64,000 nucleotides of DNA from Aldrovandia affinis (GCA_029706075.1 JAINUG010000047.1:3903830-3967829); one strand, 5' to 3'; shown: positions 23,561 to 36,268, numbered from the stretch's first letter. Program-made: numbers and translations. The notes: a model not told the origin generated them from the letters alone.

Positions 23561-24843
23561 TAGGGCTGTCCCCGACTAAAACAAATCTTGGTCGACCAAC
23601 AGTCATCAGTTTTTTTCCGATTAATCGATTGGTTGAAAGTTTTTTTCTTCTATATGACACACCCTATTTGTTTTAACCTTTTAGGGTCGGCTGGATCGCC
23701 GCCGATCCGAGCAGCAATAAAAGTATATTTCTATTTCTATTTCTAAAGCAAGATTTTATCATACACACACGGCAAAAACATTGACAGAAACCTTAGAATC
23801 GCGACTTTCTGATTTGACCACTGGCAAATAATATGAGATTTTTAAAATTAGGTTAATTAGACAAAAAGTAAACCTTTCTTTTAATAACTTGTGTGTTTGT
23901 GGATCTATTTACGAGCTGCATATGATACTGACCAAACGATTGATGGCATATAAATGTAGCTGTGATTGTCCTTCAAATAAAAATATCAAACACTTTGGAG
24001 TAAGTGTGTGTTGAGTTGATGAAATTTAGATAATATCACAAAGCTTCTCTGAATTAAGCGGGAACCTGTGGGGGTTAATAAATACAACAATATGCACACT
24101 GCGCTTGTCTCATGTTTTATAACTTTATTAAATGAATGACACAAATGAGTAACAATAGGCTAATCACTTTATGGAGCCGGAGTTCGTTTTATTAACGATA
24201 AACCCTGCCTTGGAAAATATCCGCTCGGACGGAGTGGAGGTGGCCGGAATGGAGAGGAGGTGTTTCGCAGCTCTGGCCAGCTTCAGATAGCTGTCTTCAT
24301 TTCCCCACCAAGCTAGGGGTCCTGAATCCACTTTGATACAGTCTTGCAGGTAATCCTTCATTTCGTCCTTGCTGTCCGCACCTTGGTCCTCTTTCTCCTC
24401 ATCTTCTCCATACAGCAGCATCTCGATGTCCCGCTGCTTGTCCGTTTTCCCTTTTTTGGCACAGGTTCCCCCTCTTCATCCGACGACGTTGTGTTTCTGT
24501 CTCTCCCGCAGCTTGCCCTTGCTCTGGCCGCTGCGCCGCGTTCAAACGGTCGGCCAGCTGGGAAACGCAGATGTAGGCTTCGTACCGTTTTTTGTCAAGA
24601 AAAGGAAGTAGCTTGAAGCGGGGGTCTATAACTGCTGCTTGGACGTAGGCTACAGACTGCTCTCAAATAATCTGTCATTTATCTGCCATCTGTGATCAAT
24701 CTACGTGTCTGCGAATCTAGGTGCCTGCGTGGGGAATTTTATTTATTTATTATTTTTGTGCGTTTGCTCGACCAAAACAAATCTCGGTCGACCAACAGCC
24801 CAGACCAAACAATCGACCAGTCGACTAAATGGGGTCAGCCCTA
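23561..24843 (-). mobile_element. Internally deleted hAT transposon
   Basis: Terminal inverted repeats begin TAGGGCTGTCCCCGACTA at the left and, in reverse complement, TAGGGCTGACCCCATTTA at the right. The 8-bp target duplication is CAAGGTAT/CAAGGCAT (23553-23560, 24844-24851; one mismatch). A second, subterminal block GGTCGACCAACAG occurs at both ends. Only the C-terminal part of the transposase survives, so it is non-autonomous. Confidence 0.9.
24164..24421 (-). pseudogene. hAT transposase C-terminal dimerisation region
   Basis: The 85-residue frame contains PLAWWGNEDSYLKLARAAKH followed by LLSIPATSTPSERIFSKAG, the signature of the hAT C-terminal dimerisation domain. The upstream catalytic domain and BED finger are absent. 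It is a remnant inside a deleted element. Confidence 0.9.
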
Positions 24844-25021
24844 CAAGGCATATAACCTGATTTATCTGAGTAAATACCCAGCTGTAGGCCTAATGGATAA
24901 TAGGAGCTATGTAAGTCGCCCCAGATAAAATCATCTGCTAATCAGATCATGTAAGGTATATCTTTTATCTGAGAGACAGTGCTACATCACTCACATCATT
25001 AAGTTCTTAGGGGCTGCTGAC

Positions 25022-25436
25022 TGGCTTAGTTGGTAAAGGCACTCAGTATGAGTGCAGGCTGAGCCTTGTAACCTGGACATCATGGCTTACCTCATGGCTT
25101 GCCAGATCTTCAGATCTTCCGCAAGACTCAAAACCCACCTTTTCAGACTCCACTACTACTGAATTCTGTACATCTAACAAATTGTCATCACCACTGCCTA
25201 CTTGTTCAATACTTTTTGTATATGTATCCTTGCTTACTCCTCCCAAAAAAATGTTTTACTAACCTCTTCCTTCCCAGTGTTACAAGTACGGTATGCAGCT
25301 GCCTACAATGATGTCTATCACTGTATTACTGCACTGATCTCTTGCGCGAACTATGATTTTTCTTACCATGTATTAATGCACATCTTGTAAGTCGCTCTGG
25401 ATAAGAGCGTCTGCTAAATGCTTAAAATGTAAAAAA
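25022..25436 (+). mobile_element. SINE-like head and LINE 3' end with the common fish tail
   Basis: At 25022-25085 an A-box-like TGGCTTAGTTGG suggests a tRNA-derived head. From about 25100 one frame reads ARLKTHLFRLHYY and then stops, the C-terminal end of a LINE reverse transcriptase, followed by a 3' UTR and the tail GTAAGTCGCTCTGGATAAGA (25389-25408) with GCGTCTGCTAAATGC after it. Either two elements abut, or a SINE carries a LINE tail. Confidence 0.65.
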
Positions 25437-25440
25437 TGTA

Positions 25441-26454
25441 AAGTGTTGCTAGGGGTATGATGGGTTTACTTCCAACCAAATTTACATAGTTTACCACTGT
25501 ATTTGCTCTTCTGAATGATGCACCAGGCATCCACAGACAACCAGCTGTCATCAGCGAGAGATATACCTCTCCTCCGATTGGCACTATCTCTCCTGTAGTA
25601 CTGTCTGGTCTATAGTGTGGAAATGGTCACTGGCTCACAGGGGAGTATGTCATAGAAGTGTACACGATGCAGTGTGGGTGCAGGTGGCACAGTGGTAACT
25701 GGCAATTCCAAAATTGTACAAAAACATTTTCTATGCATAGTTCTTCAAAAGTCTTAAACACCAACTTCATCTTAAAATACAATGTGTTAGTTACATTTCC
25801 ATTCTTTACATGGTAATTACAATTTATAAAATTGGTGTCATCTAATACGAAAATAATTGAAGTGCAGATAAGTGACTGGTCTATATTGAATCCAGGTGGA
25901 AGACCATTGCTTCACTCTGCCAGGCAATTCAATCATAAATATCCGAACAAACTGAATGAAGGCACAAGCCTGCCTGCAAACGTCTGTGGGGAGTCCCGCA
26001 TGCAGGACAGCCTACTTGATCTGAGGGGTGGACATATGTTCATCCAAGCGTGCCAACTTGGCAGAACAAACCAGTGAAGAAACTGCATGTTAAAGCTCAA
26101 ACCCTGTGTATTTGTGTGGTTATACATGGACATGCACCAGCTGGCAAAAATGCCATATTTTCATGCTCCATTCCAAAAACATATATATATGAAAGCAAAG
26201 CTTAGAGAAAACTGACCAAATACGGTACTTGAAATTATACCTAGAATTAGAAATAAATTAAGTTACAGTCTCAATAAAAGCAAGCTGTCAGTTATGTGAT
26301 GTTCTTTCTGTTATATTCTGATTCATGTTGGTCATTTGTATTTAAAAGCATATGGAAATAAATACAATATAGAACATGGGACACACTGCAAGACAATGCA
26401 GTGACATTAGTAAACTTGAATGGAAAATAAATATTGGGCGAGGTAAACAAATGG
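25441..26454. other. No recognised feature
   Basis: No coding or repeat similarity recognised. Confidence 0.5.
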
Positions 26455-26554
26455 CAGTGACAACTGATGCTGTACCCTTGGGCAAGGTACTTAACCTGAA
26501 TTGCTTCAGTAAACATGCGGTTGTACACTGCCCGTCCAAAAAAAAAGTCACACA

Positions 26555-27285
26555 CTAATGTTTAGTTGGACCACCTTTAGTATTGATTACAGCACGCATT
26601 CGCCATGGCATCGTTTCGATAAGCTTCTGCAATGTCACAACATTTATTTCCGTCCAGAGTTGCATACATTTTTTGCCAAGATCTTGTATTGATGATGGGA
26701 GAGTCGGACCGCTGCGCAAAAACTTCTCCATCACATCCCAAAGATTCTCAATGGGGTTAAGGTCTGGACTCTGTGGTGGCCAATCCATGTGTGAAAATGA
26801 TGTCTCATGCTCCCTGAACCACTCTTTCACAATTTGAGCCCGATGAATCGTGGCATGGTCATCTTGGAATATGCCCATGCCATCAGGGAAGAAAAAATCC
26901 ATTGATGGAAAAACCTGGTAATTCAGTATATTCAGGTAGTCAGCTGACCTCATTCTTTGGGCACATAACGTTGCTGAACCTAGACCTGACCAACTGCAGC
27001 AACCACAGATCATAGCACTGCCCCCACAGGCTTGTACAGTAGGCACTAGGTATGATGGGTGCATCACTTCATCCGCCTCTCTTCTTACCCTGATGCGCCC
27101 ATCACTCTGGAACAGGGTAAACCTGGACTCATCAGACCACATGACCACCTTCCATTGCTCCAGAGTCCAATCTTTATGCTCCCTAGCAAATTGAAGCCTT
27201 TTTTTCCGATTAGCCTCACTGACAAGTGGTTTTCTTAAGGCTACCCAGCTGTTTAGTCCCAATCCCTTGAGTTCCCTTCGCATTG
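26555..27285 (-). pseudogene. Tc1-like transposase, C-terminal piece (copy E)
   Basis: This piece runs uninterrupted from the L2 junction to the stop before the left terminal repeat and ends GGPTKH. It carries all three catalytic residues: [28 protein letters not shown] and [17 protein letters not shown]. Asn to His and Pro to Thr changes in the second block are unusual. The open frame continues beyond 27285 for about 47 residues, but that part is antisense L2 sequence and not transposase. Confidence 0.9.
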
Positions 27286-28861
27286 AGTTTTTTAGCGCTC
27301 TGGAGTACACTGAATTTTCTAAAAAAAGTAGATGGTCCTCCAAACCATCGACTTGCCAATTAGACCCAATCCCAACAAAACTTGTTAAAGAACTTCTTCC
27401 TGTTATGGGGCAATCCATGCTAGACATTATTAATCTGTCTCTTTCATCAGGCTATATGCCAAATTCTCAGAAAGTGGCAGTAATTAAGCCACTTTTAAAG
27501 AAACCAAACCTTGACCCAGAAAATCTCAGTAACTACAGGCTAATTTCTAATCTTTCTTTTCTTTCCAAAATTCCAGAGAAAGCTGTAGCTCAGAGACTGA
27601 CTTCATTCCTGACATCAAATGACATCTATGAAACTTTTCAGTCAGGATTTAGGCAACACTATAGCACTGAGACTGCTCTTATTAAAGTTGTCAATGACTT
27701 ACTGATATCAGCTGACCGTGGATGTGTCTCTATTCTTGTGCTCTTGGACTTAAGTGCTGCGTTTGACACAATAGACCACCAAACTCTTCTGAGCAGACTT
27801 GAAAACCTAGTTGGACTGCGTGGACAGGCACTCTCCTGGTTTAAATCCTACCTGTCAGATAGGTATCAATTTGTGCAGTTAAATGATGAGCCCTCTGCTC
27901 TCATCAAGGTGGAATATGGTGTCCCTCAAGGTTCTGTTTTGGGGCCATTATTGTTCTCCCTTTACATGTTGCCACTTGGTGATGTCATTCATAAACATGG
28001 CGTACATTTTCACTGCTACGCAGATGACACACAATTATACCTATCAATGAAACCTGGCGAAGGACAATTCGAACAGTTAGAGGCCTGTTTTAAAGACATA
28101 AAAGACTGGATGTCAGATAATTTTCTATTGTTGAATACTGATAAAACAGAGATGTTGGTCTTGGGGCCCAAAAACCTCAGAAGAGGGTTATCTGATTTAT
28201 CTCTTAATCTGGATGGTTGCTCTGTTGCTGCAAGTTTGGTGGTAAAAGACCTTGGTGTTACTATAGATCCTGGTCTCTCATTTGATAGTCACATCAAAAA
28301 CATTTCCAGAGTAGCCTTTTTTTTCACCTGAGGAATATTGCCAAAATTAGGGGCTTCCTGTCATTAATAGATGCAGAAAAATTGGTACATGCCTTTGTTA
28401 CATCTAGATTAGATTATTGCAATGCATTACTGTCTGGCTGTTCCAATACCTCACTCAGGAGCCTACAACTCGTACAGAATGCTGCTGCAAGGATCCTGAC
28501 TAGAACAAAGAAATATGAGCACATTAGTCCTGTGTTGGCGTCACTTCACTGGCTTCCAATGAACTATCGTGTAGACTATAAGGTACTCCTCTTAACTTAT
28601 AAGGTGTTGCATGGACTTGCACCCTCTTACTTGACGGATCTACTTCAGCCGTACAATCCCCCACGTTCGCTTCGCTCACAAGATGCAGGCAACTTGGTAG
28701 TCCCTAGAATATCAAAAAATACAGCAGGTGGCAGAGCTTTCTCCTATAGAGCTCCTTTACTGTGGAACAGTCTACCCGTCTCTGTGAAGGAGTCAGACAC
28801 GGTCTCAATTTTCAAGTCTAGGTTAAAAACACATCTCTTTAGTCTCTCTTATAGTCATTAG
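27286..28861 (+). pseudogene. L2 reverse transcriptase (copy 2)
   Basis: RT blocks seen are [46 protein letters not shown] (catalytic Asp), [18 protein letters not shown] and the catalytic [12 protein letters not shown]. One frameshift at an eight-T run near 28320 separates this from the C-terminal part, which begins [11 protein letters not shown]. The C-terminal part has LDYCNALLSG, VLASLHWLPMNYRVDYKVLL, FKSRLKTHLFSLSYSH and the normal stop at 28859-28861. Apart from that shift and the truncation it is well kept. Confidence 0.92.
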
Positions 28862-29563
28862 GTGCAGATGTGGAGGGGGCGTAGCAATAGAGCCTTCTGG
28901 TGCAATGAGCTATCCTTACTGTCACCAATCATAAGTGATGATCCGCCCCTATCAGGACTGCTGATGATGTGTTGGGATGCTCTCTGAGTGCCCTCATGGC
29001 TGCGTGCTCCCTGTGCCACTCACCTAATTAGTTATGCTGCCCTAGATTACTTCTGCTGGTGCAAAAGTGTTATCATTACTCTTTCCCCTGATCCGGTGTG
29101 ATATTTATCATAGTCATAATTGCACCTTTCCTCTTTTCTCCCCGGCTTCGTGGCACCTGCCCGGAGCTCACCTGCCCCAGTCAACCCCCCACCCCTGCCA
29201 TGTGTTAGCCAGATGCCGCTGGCCCAGACCCTAGCTGTGGGTTCCATCCCACGCCCTGCCCTGGTATCTGGAGGGATGAGGTCCACCCCACCCCTACACT
29301 TAGAATGCCCTTCCAGTGGTCTGTTAAGCCTCATGAGCCTCAAGGACTATTTGTTTTGTTTTTCTCTGTATCCCACCATTTTCCAGGAGTTCATCTCGAC
29401 CGCCTTTTAAGGGGTCAGGGAATAATTTTCCAGTCTCCCCCATTGGCTCCAATGGTTTTCTGTTTTTTTATTCCCTCTGGAAAATGCCAATTGTGAAGCA
29501 CTGTGTGACAACCTGTTTGTAAATGGCGCTATACAAAAATAAAGATTGAAGATTGATTGATTG
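27286..29563 (+). mobile_element. 5'-truncated L2-clade LINE (copy 2) inside Tc1 copy E
   Basis: The left boundary at 27285/27286 and the right boundary at 29563/29564 were placed by continuity of the Tc1 sequence (CTTCGCATTG on the left, TGCGTGTGG on the right). The element contains most of the RT, the C-terminal region, a 700-base 3' UTR and a (GATT)n tail. The tail hides any short target duplication. The endonuclease is missing. Confidence 0.92.
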
Positions 29564-29889
29564 TGCGTGTGGAAATGCTCTTACTTTCACTATTAAACAT
29601 AGCCGTGAGTTCTACAGTTGATTTTTTACGATATGATTTCACCAAACGTTTAAGTGATCGCCGATCACAATCATTCAAGATTTTTTTTCCGACCACATTT
29701 CTTCCTCGAAGATGATGGTTCACCACTATCCTTCCAGGTTTTAATAATGCGTTGGACAGTTCTTAACCCAATTTTAGTAGTTTCAGAAATATCCTTAGTT
29801 GTTTTCTTTGCTTGATGCAGGCCAATAATTTGACCCTTCTGAAACAGATTAACATCTTTTCCACGACCACAGGATATGTCTTCCGACAT
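29564..29889 (-). pseudogene. Tc1-like transposase, N-terminal piece (copy E)
   Basis: The start MSEDISCGRGKDVNLFQKG leads into an HTH (TTKDISETTKIGLRTVQRII) and a second HTH in a shifted frame (RRSLKRLVKSYRKKSTVEL). The shift falls at a T run near 29690. The piece ends at SISTRTI, where the L2 tail interrupts it. It joins in sense to 27285-26555. Confidence 0.88.
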
Positions 29890-30140
29890 GGTTGTTTAAG
29901 AAATGAGAAGCTACTCACTGCATCAGTTAGGGTTAAATAACTTGTTGCCAGCTAAAACATATTAATCACTGCAGTAATTATCCAATGGAAGGCTCTTACC
30001 TATTTGCTTAGTTAAATCCAGGTGGTGACTTTTTTTTGGGCCAGGCAGTGTATAAATGAATATAATGTACAACCTACGATCTATAAGTCACACTGGATAT
30101 AAGCTTCCACCAAGCAAGTAAATAATGTAACCTGTGCCAT

Positions 30141-33100
30141 ATTGTGTGACATAAAAAACATGCGATTCCACATTGAGTATGACAACATAAAGTATGTTAA
30201 CATAATCAAATAATTTACTGTTGATTGATGGCCACCTTACATTTATTTACAGGTACTGCTGAATTCTACTAACATCAGATTTGTAAGGTAGTTAATTAAT
30301 ACATATCTTAGTCAGCTACTCATTCCATGTCAGTTGAGCCTTGGCTGCTAGCCTATTTCTCAGTTTATTTACATATGCTTCCTTTTTTGTGTAAATTGTG
30401 CTAAATATGCCCCAGTATTAAATGAAATATAAATAGCTACTGCCTAATTTTATTATTCTGACAAGATTTGCTGCACACCAGCAAATATGTGAATAGACTA
30501 TATGTTACAAGTTTATTTGGAAATTAAGAAAATATAAAACTGTACCAGCTTTGCCTCTCCATGCAATGTACTGTAATAGGCGTGAAAGTTGCATTATGTG
30601 AAGAGCAGTTTTTATGCCCCACAGTTTATTTACTTACTAATGTACAGTAACAGATCCATCAGTTAAAGATTTCCATTCAATCTGCTGACCCATTGACCAA
30701 CATTGCAGATGAGAAACAATTGCATTAAAACTATAGACACTACAACAGCTCTTCATACACAGTCTAATGCTCTGTGTTAAATCAGCTGTGGAAGACTACA
30801 TTTTACACTTTTGGAGTACATGTGATCCTATTGGACTCATATAAACTCTGTTCGAGTTAAATGAGCACTGAACATTTTACATGTTCCATGGTATCCATGT
30901 TCAAAGCTAGAATTTCCTTTACCAATTGAATATATTAGAATAATTATTGACACAAGTATTCAGAGAGACACATCATATCTCCATGCTGTAGGTCATGACT
31001 TACCAGCTTGCTTGTCTATAGTACAGAAATACATTTGAATGGCTTTGCCATCCGCTAAGCTACGGGTTGGCGGGGAATACCCTATACTGCACTGCGAGAT
31101 TGGCATTATTCAGGGTCTCCCACAGAAATAACTACAATGGCCACAGATTCTCAGTCCTAACAATCATTAACTTCTGTACCCTCTGACCACATGTAAACAC
31201 ACAGAATTCAGATACAACTTCACACGACCACACAATAAAGCCCCATACTTTTAGCATTTCATCCTTATCTTTTTCTGCTTCTCTTTCTGCTTCTCCTTCT
31301 TAATTTTCCTGCTGATTGCATCATAAAAAATACTCCATGCCCCAAACAATTAATTCTCCCCATTGGTCAATATCTACTTCAACCAATAAAATCATCTGAT
31401 CTACTACCAACAACACCATCTGTTCATAGTTGGCAATTGCAGGACAAGACACGTAAGCAAAAAAAAAAAAGAGTTACATAAAAGGATCAGGGTTGCTAAA
31501 CTGGAAGATATTACCCCAAATGTAGGTGTTTTGAAAAATTAATGGGGGAAGTTTTTGGTGATTCATTAACAACAACCACTTACTAACTTTTCAGTGATAA
31601 CTATACTGTTAGCTGGCTATCTACTGCGTGCTGTATTCCCTCCCTACCAATGGAGTTTGGTTAGCTCATGACATGCATTGCTAACTTACATGTAGTGGAC
31701 TTAGTGAGGATGGCTTGCCACATCTGCAGTTTAAAAGAACAATGCTCACTTAAAAACTGCATATTTATTTGAAGGATACAACTACTGTAAAACACATAGT
31801 GACATGGATCGAATCGCCAGTTACATTCTCCGTAAACCTTCTGTAATATTACCACAATCAATGCATTACTTTTAGATTATCTGTACTGTATTATGACTGT
31901 AATGTATATGCTGTGTTATGACCACCTCTCAGACATAGCTATACAGACTGACACAATAGCAGCAGCCAACGCACAACAAACGTACGCTGTGTCCTCACTA
32001 CGGACTGGCACACAGTGAACACACGTTTTTATGTTAGCTGCATTACCATATACAGTATTAAAACCATGTGTTTAATAAAGAAGAAACTTGGGAGCCATGG
32101 TAAATAAACCAGTAAAATACCATTGTAAATAAACCACTAAAAAGTTATTTTCAGGTTGCTGGAGAGGAGAAAAGGTTTATGTATCTTGATGAATGAAAAA
32201 TGCACCTGTAAATGTGGGGTGTCATGCTGTGTGAGTACAGCGTCCTTTGTTCTTTCCAGCACAAACTGTGTTTAAAGAATGATTAGAGAAGACACAGAAA
32301 ACAATCAGTTTTAAATGTGTTTCACAAATTGCACATGATCAGATTGAACACAAAATAATTATTTCAAAAAGCAGAATTGTATTCTTTATTCTCACACCAA
32401 TCACATTGCAGCACTGCACAAGCCAAGTAATGTAGCTATGTGGGAATCGCCAAATGATAACTTTTTTCTAATGCATTTGTCACCTACATCACATCAGCTA
32501 TCGTTGAACACATCTGCAGCGACATCAATGTCCTATAAAGAATTGAGCTACTAGTACACCCAGATTTGATCAATGTAATAGAGCAATAGCAACATTGAAA
32601 ACTCTAACAATCAAACATAAGCAAGGTATAAGACCAAATAGTAATATTAGCCTACAAGTAATGTCCTCAATATTGCGGGTGGTATTTTCTGAAATCCAGT
32701 AGTTACTAACTTGAATATATAGGTTATGAAGCAGCTTTAAATGGCTAGTTTCGTTTCTTATGATGTACCCGCGCAGACACGTGTGGAACGTACTGCAGAA
32801 TTTGTTCTCCAACAGTGGCTTCGCCTTTTACTATCCTAGTCATGACTATCTATTGTCGTTAGCAAGAAACAACAAATGGAATCAATCAATAAGTAAGGCT
32901 ACACCAGCTGGCTTGGCATTGTGCTTAGGAATGAATCCTGCCCTCTCCTGAGCTGCAATACACGGATGACTCAGTACCCGCAAATTCCAGCACCACTTAG
33001 CTGGATCTTTTAGCTAATGCAGTGCTCTTGGCGCCTAAGGCCAAATGCCATAATATATATATATTTACAACACCACTGTCTCGCTCAAGGAACACTAGCT

Positions 33101-34840
33101 ACGGTGGCTTCTTGTTGGACTTGAGTCTCGCGGGGATAACTACATTTTCCGACTGCACAGTAAGCTATGTTTGCATTTTATAGGAAAAAAAGTAGCAACA
33201 CCAGTTACATTTCCGATGGTGGGTCTAATGCACAAACCTATATTGCATCGTTGCTTAAACTTAAATGCAACTTTTTTTGCCTTCTTTGTCGACGCATTAG
33301 GCTAAACAAATAAAATGAAACGCGTAGTATTACATAATCATAATAAATTATCAGACAGTTATTGGCAGTATGCTATAGACCTAATGCACCCTACACTGTT
33401 TTTTATTCATTTGAGCTTTTAAAAGATAACTCCTTGTAGCTCCGTTTTATGCGGTTAGGTAATGATAATTTATCATAGAACACAGTGTTCATTTTTGCTA
33501 ACACTGTAATCTCACTTGACTGTATTGGACAGAGTTGGACTGAATGGATGTTTAAACTTCTAAAGGATTTGAAGGGAAACTTGTATCTGAATGTACATTA
33601 CTACATGTAACTGTATCATATAGGCTACTGACTGTATGTAAATAAAAACACATTTCCTAGGTAACGTATGGGTGACATTTTTATGATGTAAACAGAGAGG
33701 AAAAACATCTAATATATGCAAAGAAATGGGGAAACCCTTGCATCACGCGTAACTCTCAAGAAAAAAAAACACTTACCGCTGAAGAAGGGAGGTAGAGTGG
33801 ATGTTAGGATTGAGTACCCACCTAGAGCACAAAACTAGATGTTTGTATCTTAAATAGATTTTTGCTGGTATCCCACAGTAGAACGGAAGGAACTGATGTA
33901 GTAACAGCGAGGAAGGTTTTTTTACGTTGCAGTTGTGCCTCTGCAGTACTTCAAGAAAGAAGGCAGAGAGAGAGAGCGAGAGAGAGAGAGAGAGAGAGAT
34001 GGGGGAGTACAGGGAAAATACAATCAATAATTGTATCCCATGGGGTGAAGTGGGCAATCCCCTCTGACGGAACAATCTACTTGGCGATGTGGGGGAGGTC
34101 GAGATATATAAATACTGACAGCGAAACCATTCTGGAGATAAGAATACAGCTGTAAATCTGAGAGACTTTAGATAGAAAACACTGAAATGTGTAGTGTTAT
34201 TACAGGTTTGGTGACTGAGTAAATAATACATATATCAAAATAATAACAAAACATTTACACAAATAAGCCTTTAAGGGTATCCCCCACCTTCCAGTTCCCT
34301 ACGATCGGGTTATTTTAACGAAACACACGCGACTCTTTATAGCAGCATACAGTATAATAGACGCACTGTAGCCCACCTTGTGGAGTACACTTGCCACTGA
34401 AGTTAGAATGATACTTTGCCAGAGACTAAAAATAAATGAAAATAAAACAGAAAACGTATTCATTACTTTAACACCTGGGATTGATGCTTGCCAAGCAAAT
34501 TAACGTCGTCTGTGCATCGAAGTGTTACACAATGAGACATTTAGAAAACTATACATTTCCAAAGCTTTTACATTTAAAAGGTGTCTATCTGTTGGTTACG
34601 TTTATAAATTAACCATGACATGTAATTATTTGTATGTAGAAAATACCACAAACCTCCCCCCCAATCGTTTTGTTATTTGCAGTACTAGCAGCTCCATAAA
34701 TGTGTTCCACTACTGTATTCACATTACATAACATTACAGTGCTCAATTTCAGAAAAATGCAACACAGAATGCAATAGTATACTATTTAAAGAGAAAAATG
34801 AAAGGGTTTCTTTGGGAGCTAGACCTGCAATGGTCATATG
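30141..34840. other. AT-rich, mostly non-repetitive DNA
   Basis: I see no coding frame with recognisable similarity and no complete element in this 4.7-kb stretch. A short (GA)n tract lies at 33964-33999. GC-richer patches at 32760-33000 and 33070-33150 have no assigned role. It could be intronic or intergenic. Confidence 0.5.
33964..33999. repeat. (GA)n microsatellite, interrupted
   Basis: GA repeat with one GC interruption. Confidence 0.95.
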
Positions 34841-34845
34841 CAGGC

Positions 34846-35751
34846 TGTTATGTTTTGCCACGTTTGTTTTTTGTATTTTATTATTTTTCCTATCATTACG
34901 GTTCATTTACTTCTGTTTCCCCGTCTGTCTGTGTTCCGTGTTTTTCGATAATCCACTCCTCGTTATTGCACTATTCGGGTGATTTCGACTTTACGGTTTT
35001 CTGTTTTCCTATCTCGTTTACTTCCTTCTTTCTTTCTAAACACTCTGTATATATTAGTTAGATGTATATAGTACTAATCTACTAACATTAGGGATTTAGA
35101 TTAAGTTACTAACATTACTAATTACTAATTATCTCACGCTTCTATCTACCGCTATCATTCTCTCTCGTTGTCCTATCCCTGTACGCTTCTCTCTTTTCGC
35201 TTTATCTGCACGCAGATTCTTTCTATGCGCTCCTCCCCTTCGAACTCTGCACGTGTCTACCTGCTAGTCCAGGTTGTTTATTTTCAGTGTGTTTATGTGC
35301 CCCCCAGTCCGTGTCTTTTTTCTCCCCTCGTTATTGTATTAGTGATCCCTATCGTTCTCAGCTGTGTTCTTGCCCTTCTCTCCTCCCAGTCACACCTGAT
35401 TCCTATTGTGTTTCCCTTCCCCGTTTGTATTTAAGTTCCGTGTTTGCTTTCATTCATTGTCAGAACGTTGATCATCATTCACTGTGCCGATTGTGTGTAA
35501 GCCAGAGTTTGTTTGTATTTTTTTCCGAGACACCCCTTCTGTTTGACTTCGAGTTTGCCTTCCGATTTTGTTTGTTCGCCTTTCTGATTATTTGGTTTTG
35601 ACTTTTGTATTGCCTTTTTTACTTCTCTTGTGGATTTGGATTTTGTACCTTATCTTACTCTGACTATCGGCTTTTGAACCTTGCTTGTTGATTAAACGTT
35701 CCTTTACTGCCTTATCCTGGTCTGCGCCTGGGTCCTTGTTCGGACATCACA
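34846..35751 (+). mobile_element. Solo LTR, gypsy-like, 906 bp
   Basis: The sequence starts TGTTATGTTTTG and ends GGACATCACA, with the end segment CTGGTCTGCGCCTGGGTCCT typical of fish gypsy LTRs. The 5-bp target duplication CAGGC is at 34841-34845 on the left and, once the TRIM insertion is removed, at 36446-36450 on the right. A related LTR fragment lies at 44816-45190. No internal region is present. Confidence 0.8.
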
Positions 35752-35755
35752 CAGG

Positions 35756-35932
35756 TGTAGCGGGTGTGCTCTGGTACGTGAGCGTCCGCTACAGAAAGTG
35801 ACGTGTATAAGAGTGTGATTAGTTCCCAGAGTTGAAGACTTGAGTCTTTAGCTCGGCGAGCTTAATCGCTCTCTTGTCGCGTCGAGATCCCTCGGTTCGA
35901 AACTCGCTGCGGGCAGAACCAACACCGTCACA
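35756..35932 (+). repeat. TRIM LTR 1
   Basis: 177 bases, TGT...ACA ends. It contains a TATA-like TATAAG at 35816-35821. Confidence 0.92.
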
Positions 35933-35933
35933 T

Positions 35934-35951
35934 TGGTGCCGTGACTCGGAT
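35934..35951 (+). promoter_or_regulatory. TRIM primer-binding site 1 (tRNA-His)
   Basis: TGGTGCCGTGACTCGGAT begins one base after LTR 1. It is the exact complement of the last 18 bases of vertebrate tRNA-His including CCA, as recalled. Confidence 0.85.
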
Positions 35952-36010
35952 AAGACAACTGATGGCAATCGGTTGGGCCGTGGTTGCTGCCGCAGGAGTT
36001 TCGAGGAGAA

Positions 36011-36187
36011 TGAAGCGGGTGTGCTCTGGTACGTGAGCGTCCGCTACAGAAAGTGACGTGTATAAGAGTGTGATTAGTTCCCAGAGTTGAAGACTTGAGT
36101 CTTTAGCTCGGCGAGCTTAATCGCTCTCTTGTCGCGTCGAGATCCCTCGGTTCGAAACTCGCTGCGGGCAGAACCAACACCGTCACA
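36011..36187 (+). repeat. TRIM LTR 2 (middle)
   Basis: 177 bases; begins TGAAGCGG rather than TGTAGCGG, otherwise matching LTR 1 by eye. Confidence 0.92.
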
Positions 36188-36188
36188 T

Positions 36189-36206
36189 TGGTGCCGTGAC
36201 TCGGAT
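36189..36206 (+). promoter_or_regulatory. TRIM primer-binding site 2 (tRNA-His)
   Basis: Identical to the site at 35934-35951. Confidence 0.85.
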
Positions 36207-36254
36207 AAGACAACTGATGGCAATCGGTTGGGCCGTGGTTGCTGCCGCAGGAGT

Positions 36255-36268
36255 TTCGAGGGGGAGAA
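36255..36268 (+). promoter_or_regulatory. TRIM polypurine tract
   Basis: The purine run CGAGGGGGAGAA stands directly before LTR 3. The equivalent before LTR 2 (CGAGGAGAA) has lost three G. Confidence 0.7.

Larger units (their letters stand above)
23510..24945 (+). mobile_element. SINE split by a hAT element
   Basis: The left part (23510-23560) has a B-box-like GGTTTGAATCC and the SINE block GTTGGGCACTGC. The right part (24852-24945) holds CAGCTGTA and the tail-type GTAAGTCGCCCCAGATAAAA, a decayed form of the tail seen at 25389-25420. The hAT at 23561-24843 separates them. The SINE is old. Confidence 0.65.
26526..30050 (-). mobile_element. Tc1-like transposon (copy E) interrupted by an L2 LINE
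   Basis: The left end begins CACTGCCCGTCCAAAAAAAA and the right end in reverse complement begins CACTGCCTGGCCCAAAAAAA, flanked by TA (26524-26525, 30051-30052). Without the L2 (27286-29563) the element is about 1.25 kb. The transposase is on the minus strand in two pieces. Confidence 0.93.
26455..30140 (+). mobile_element. SINE split by Tc1 copy E
   Basis: The left part (26455-26523) contains CTGTACCCTTGGGCAAGGTA and CTTAACCTGAATTGCTTCAG, blocks of a common fish tRNA-SINE. The right part (30053-30140) continues with a decayed tail (ATAAGTCACACTGGATATAA, compare 25389-25408). The Tc1 element at 26526-30050 lies between. Confidence 0.7.

Noticed and set aside
23673..24078. piggyBac-type MITE bordered by TTAA inside the hAT
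   Set aside because: TTAA occurs at both points, but the inverted ends CCTTTTAGGGTC and CCCCCACAGGTTC match only partly; too weak to call.
35845..35925. tRNA gene inside the TRIM LTR (A-box-like TAGCTCGGCGAG, B-box-like GGTTCGAAAC)
   Set aside because: The stems do not fold as a tRNA cloverleaf by eye and the boxes deviate at key bases; it is noted only as a curiosity.
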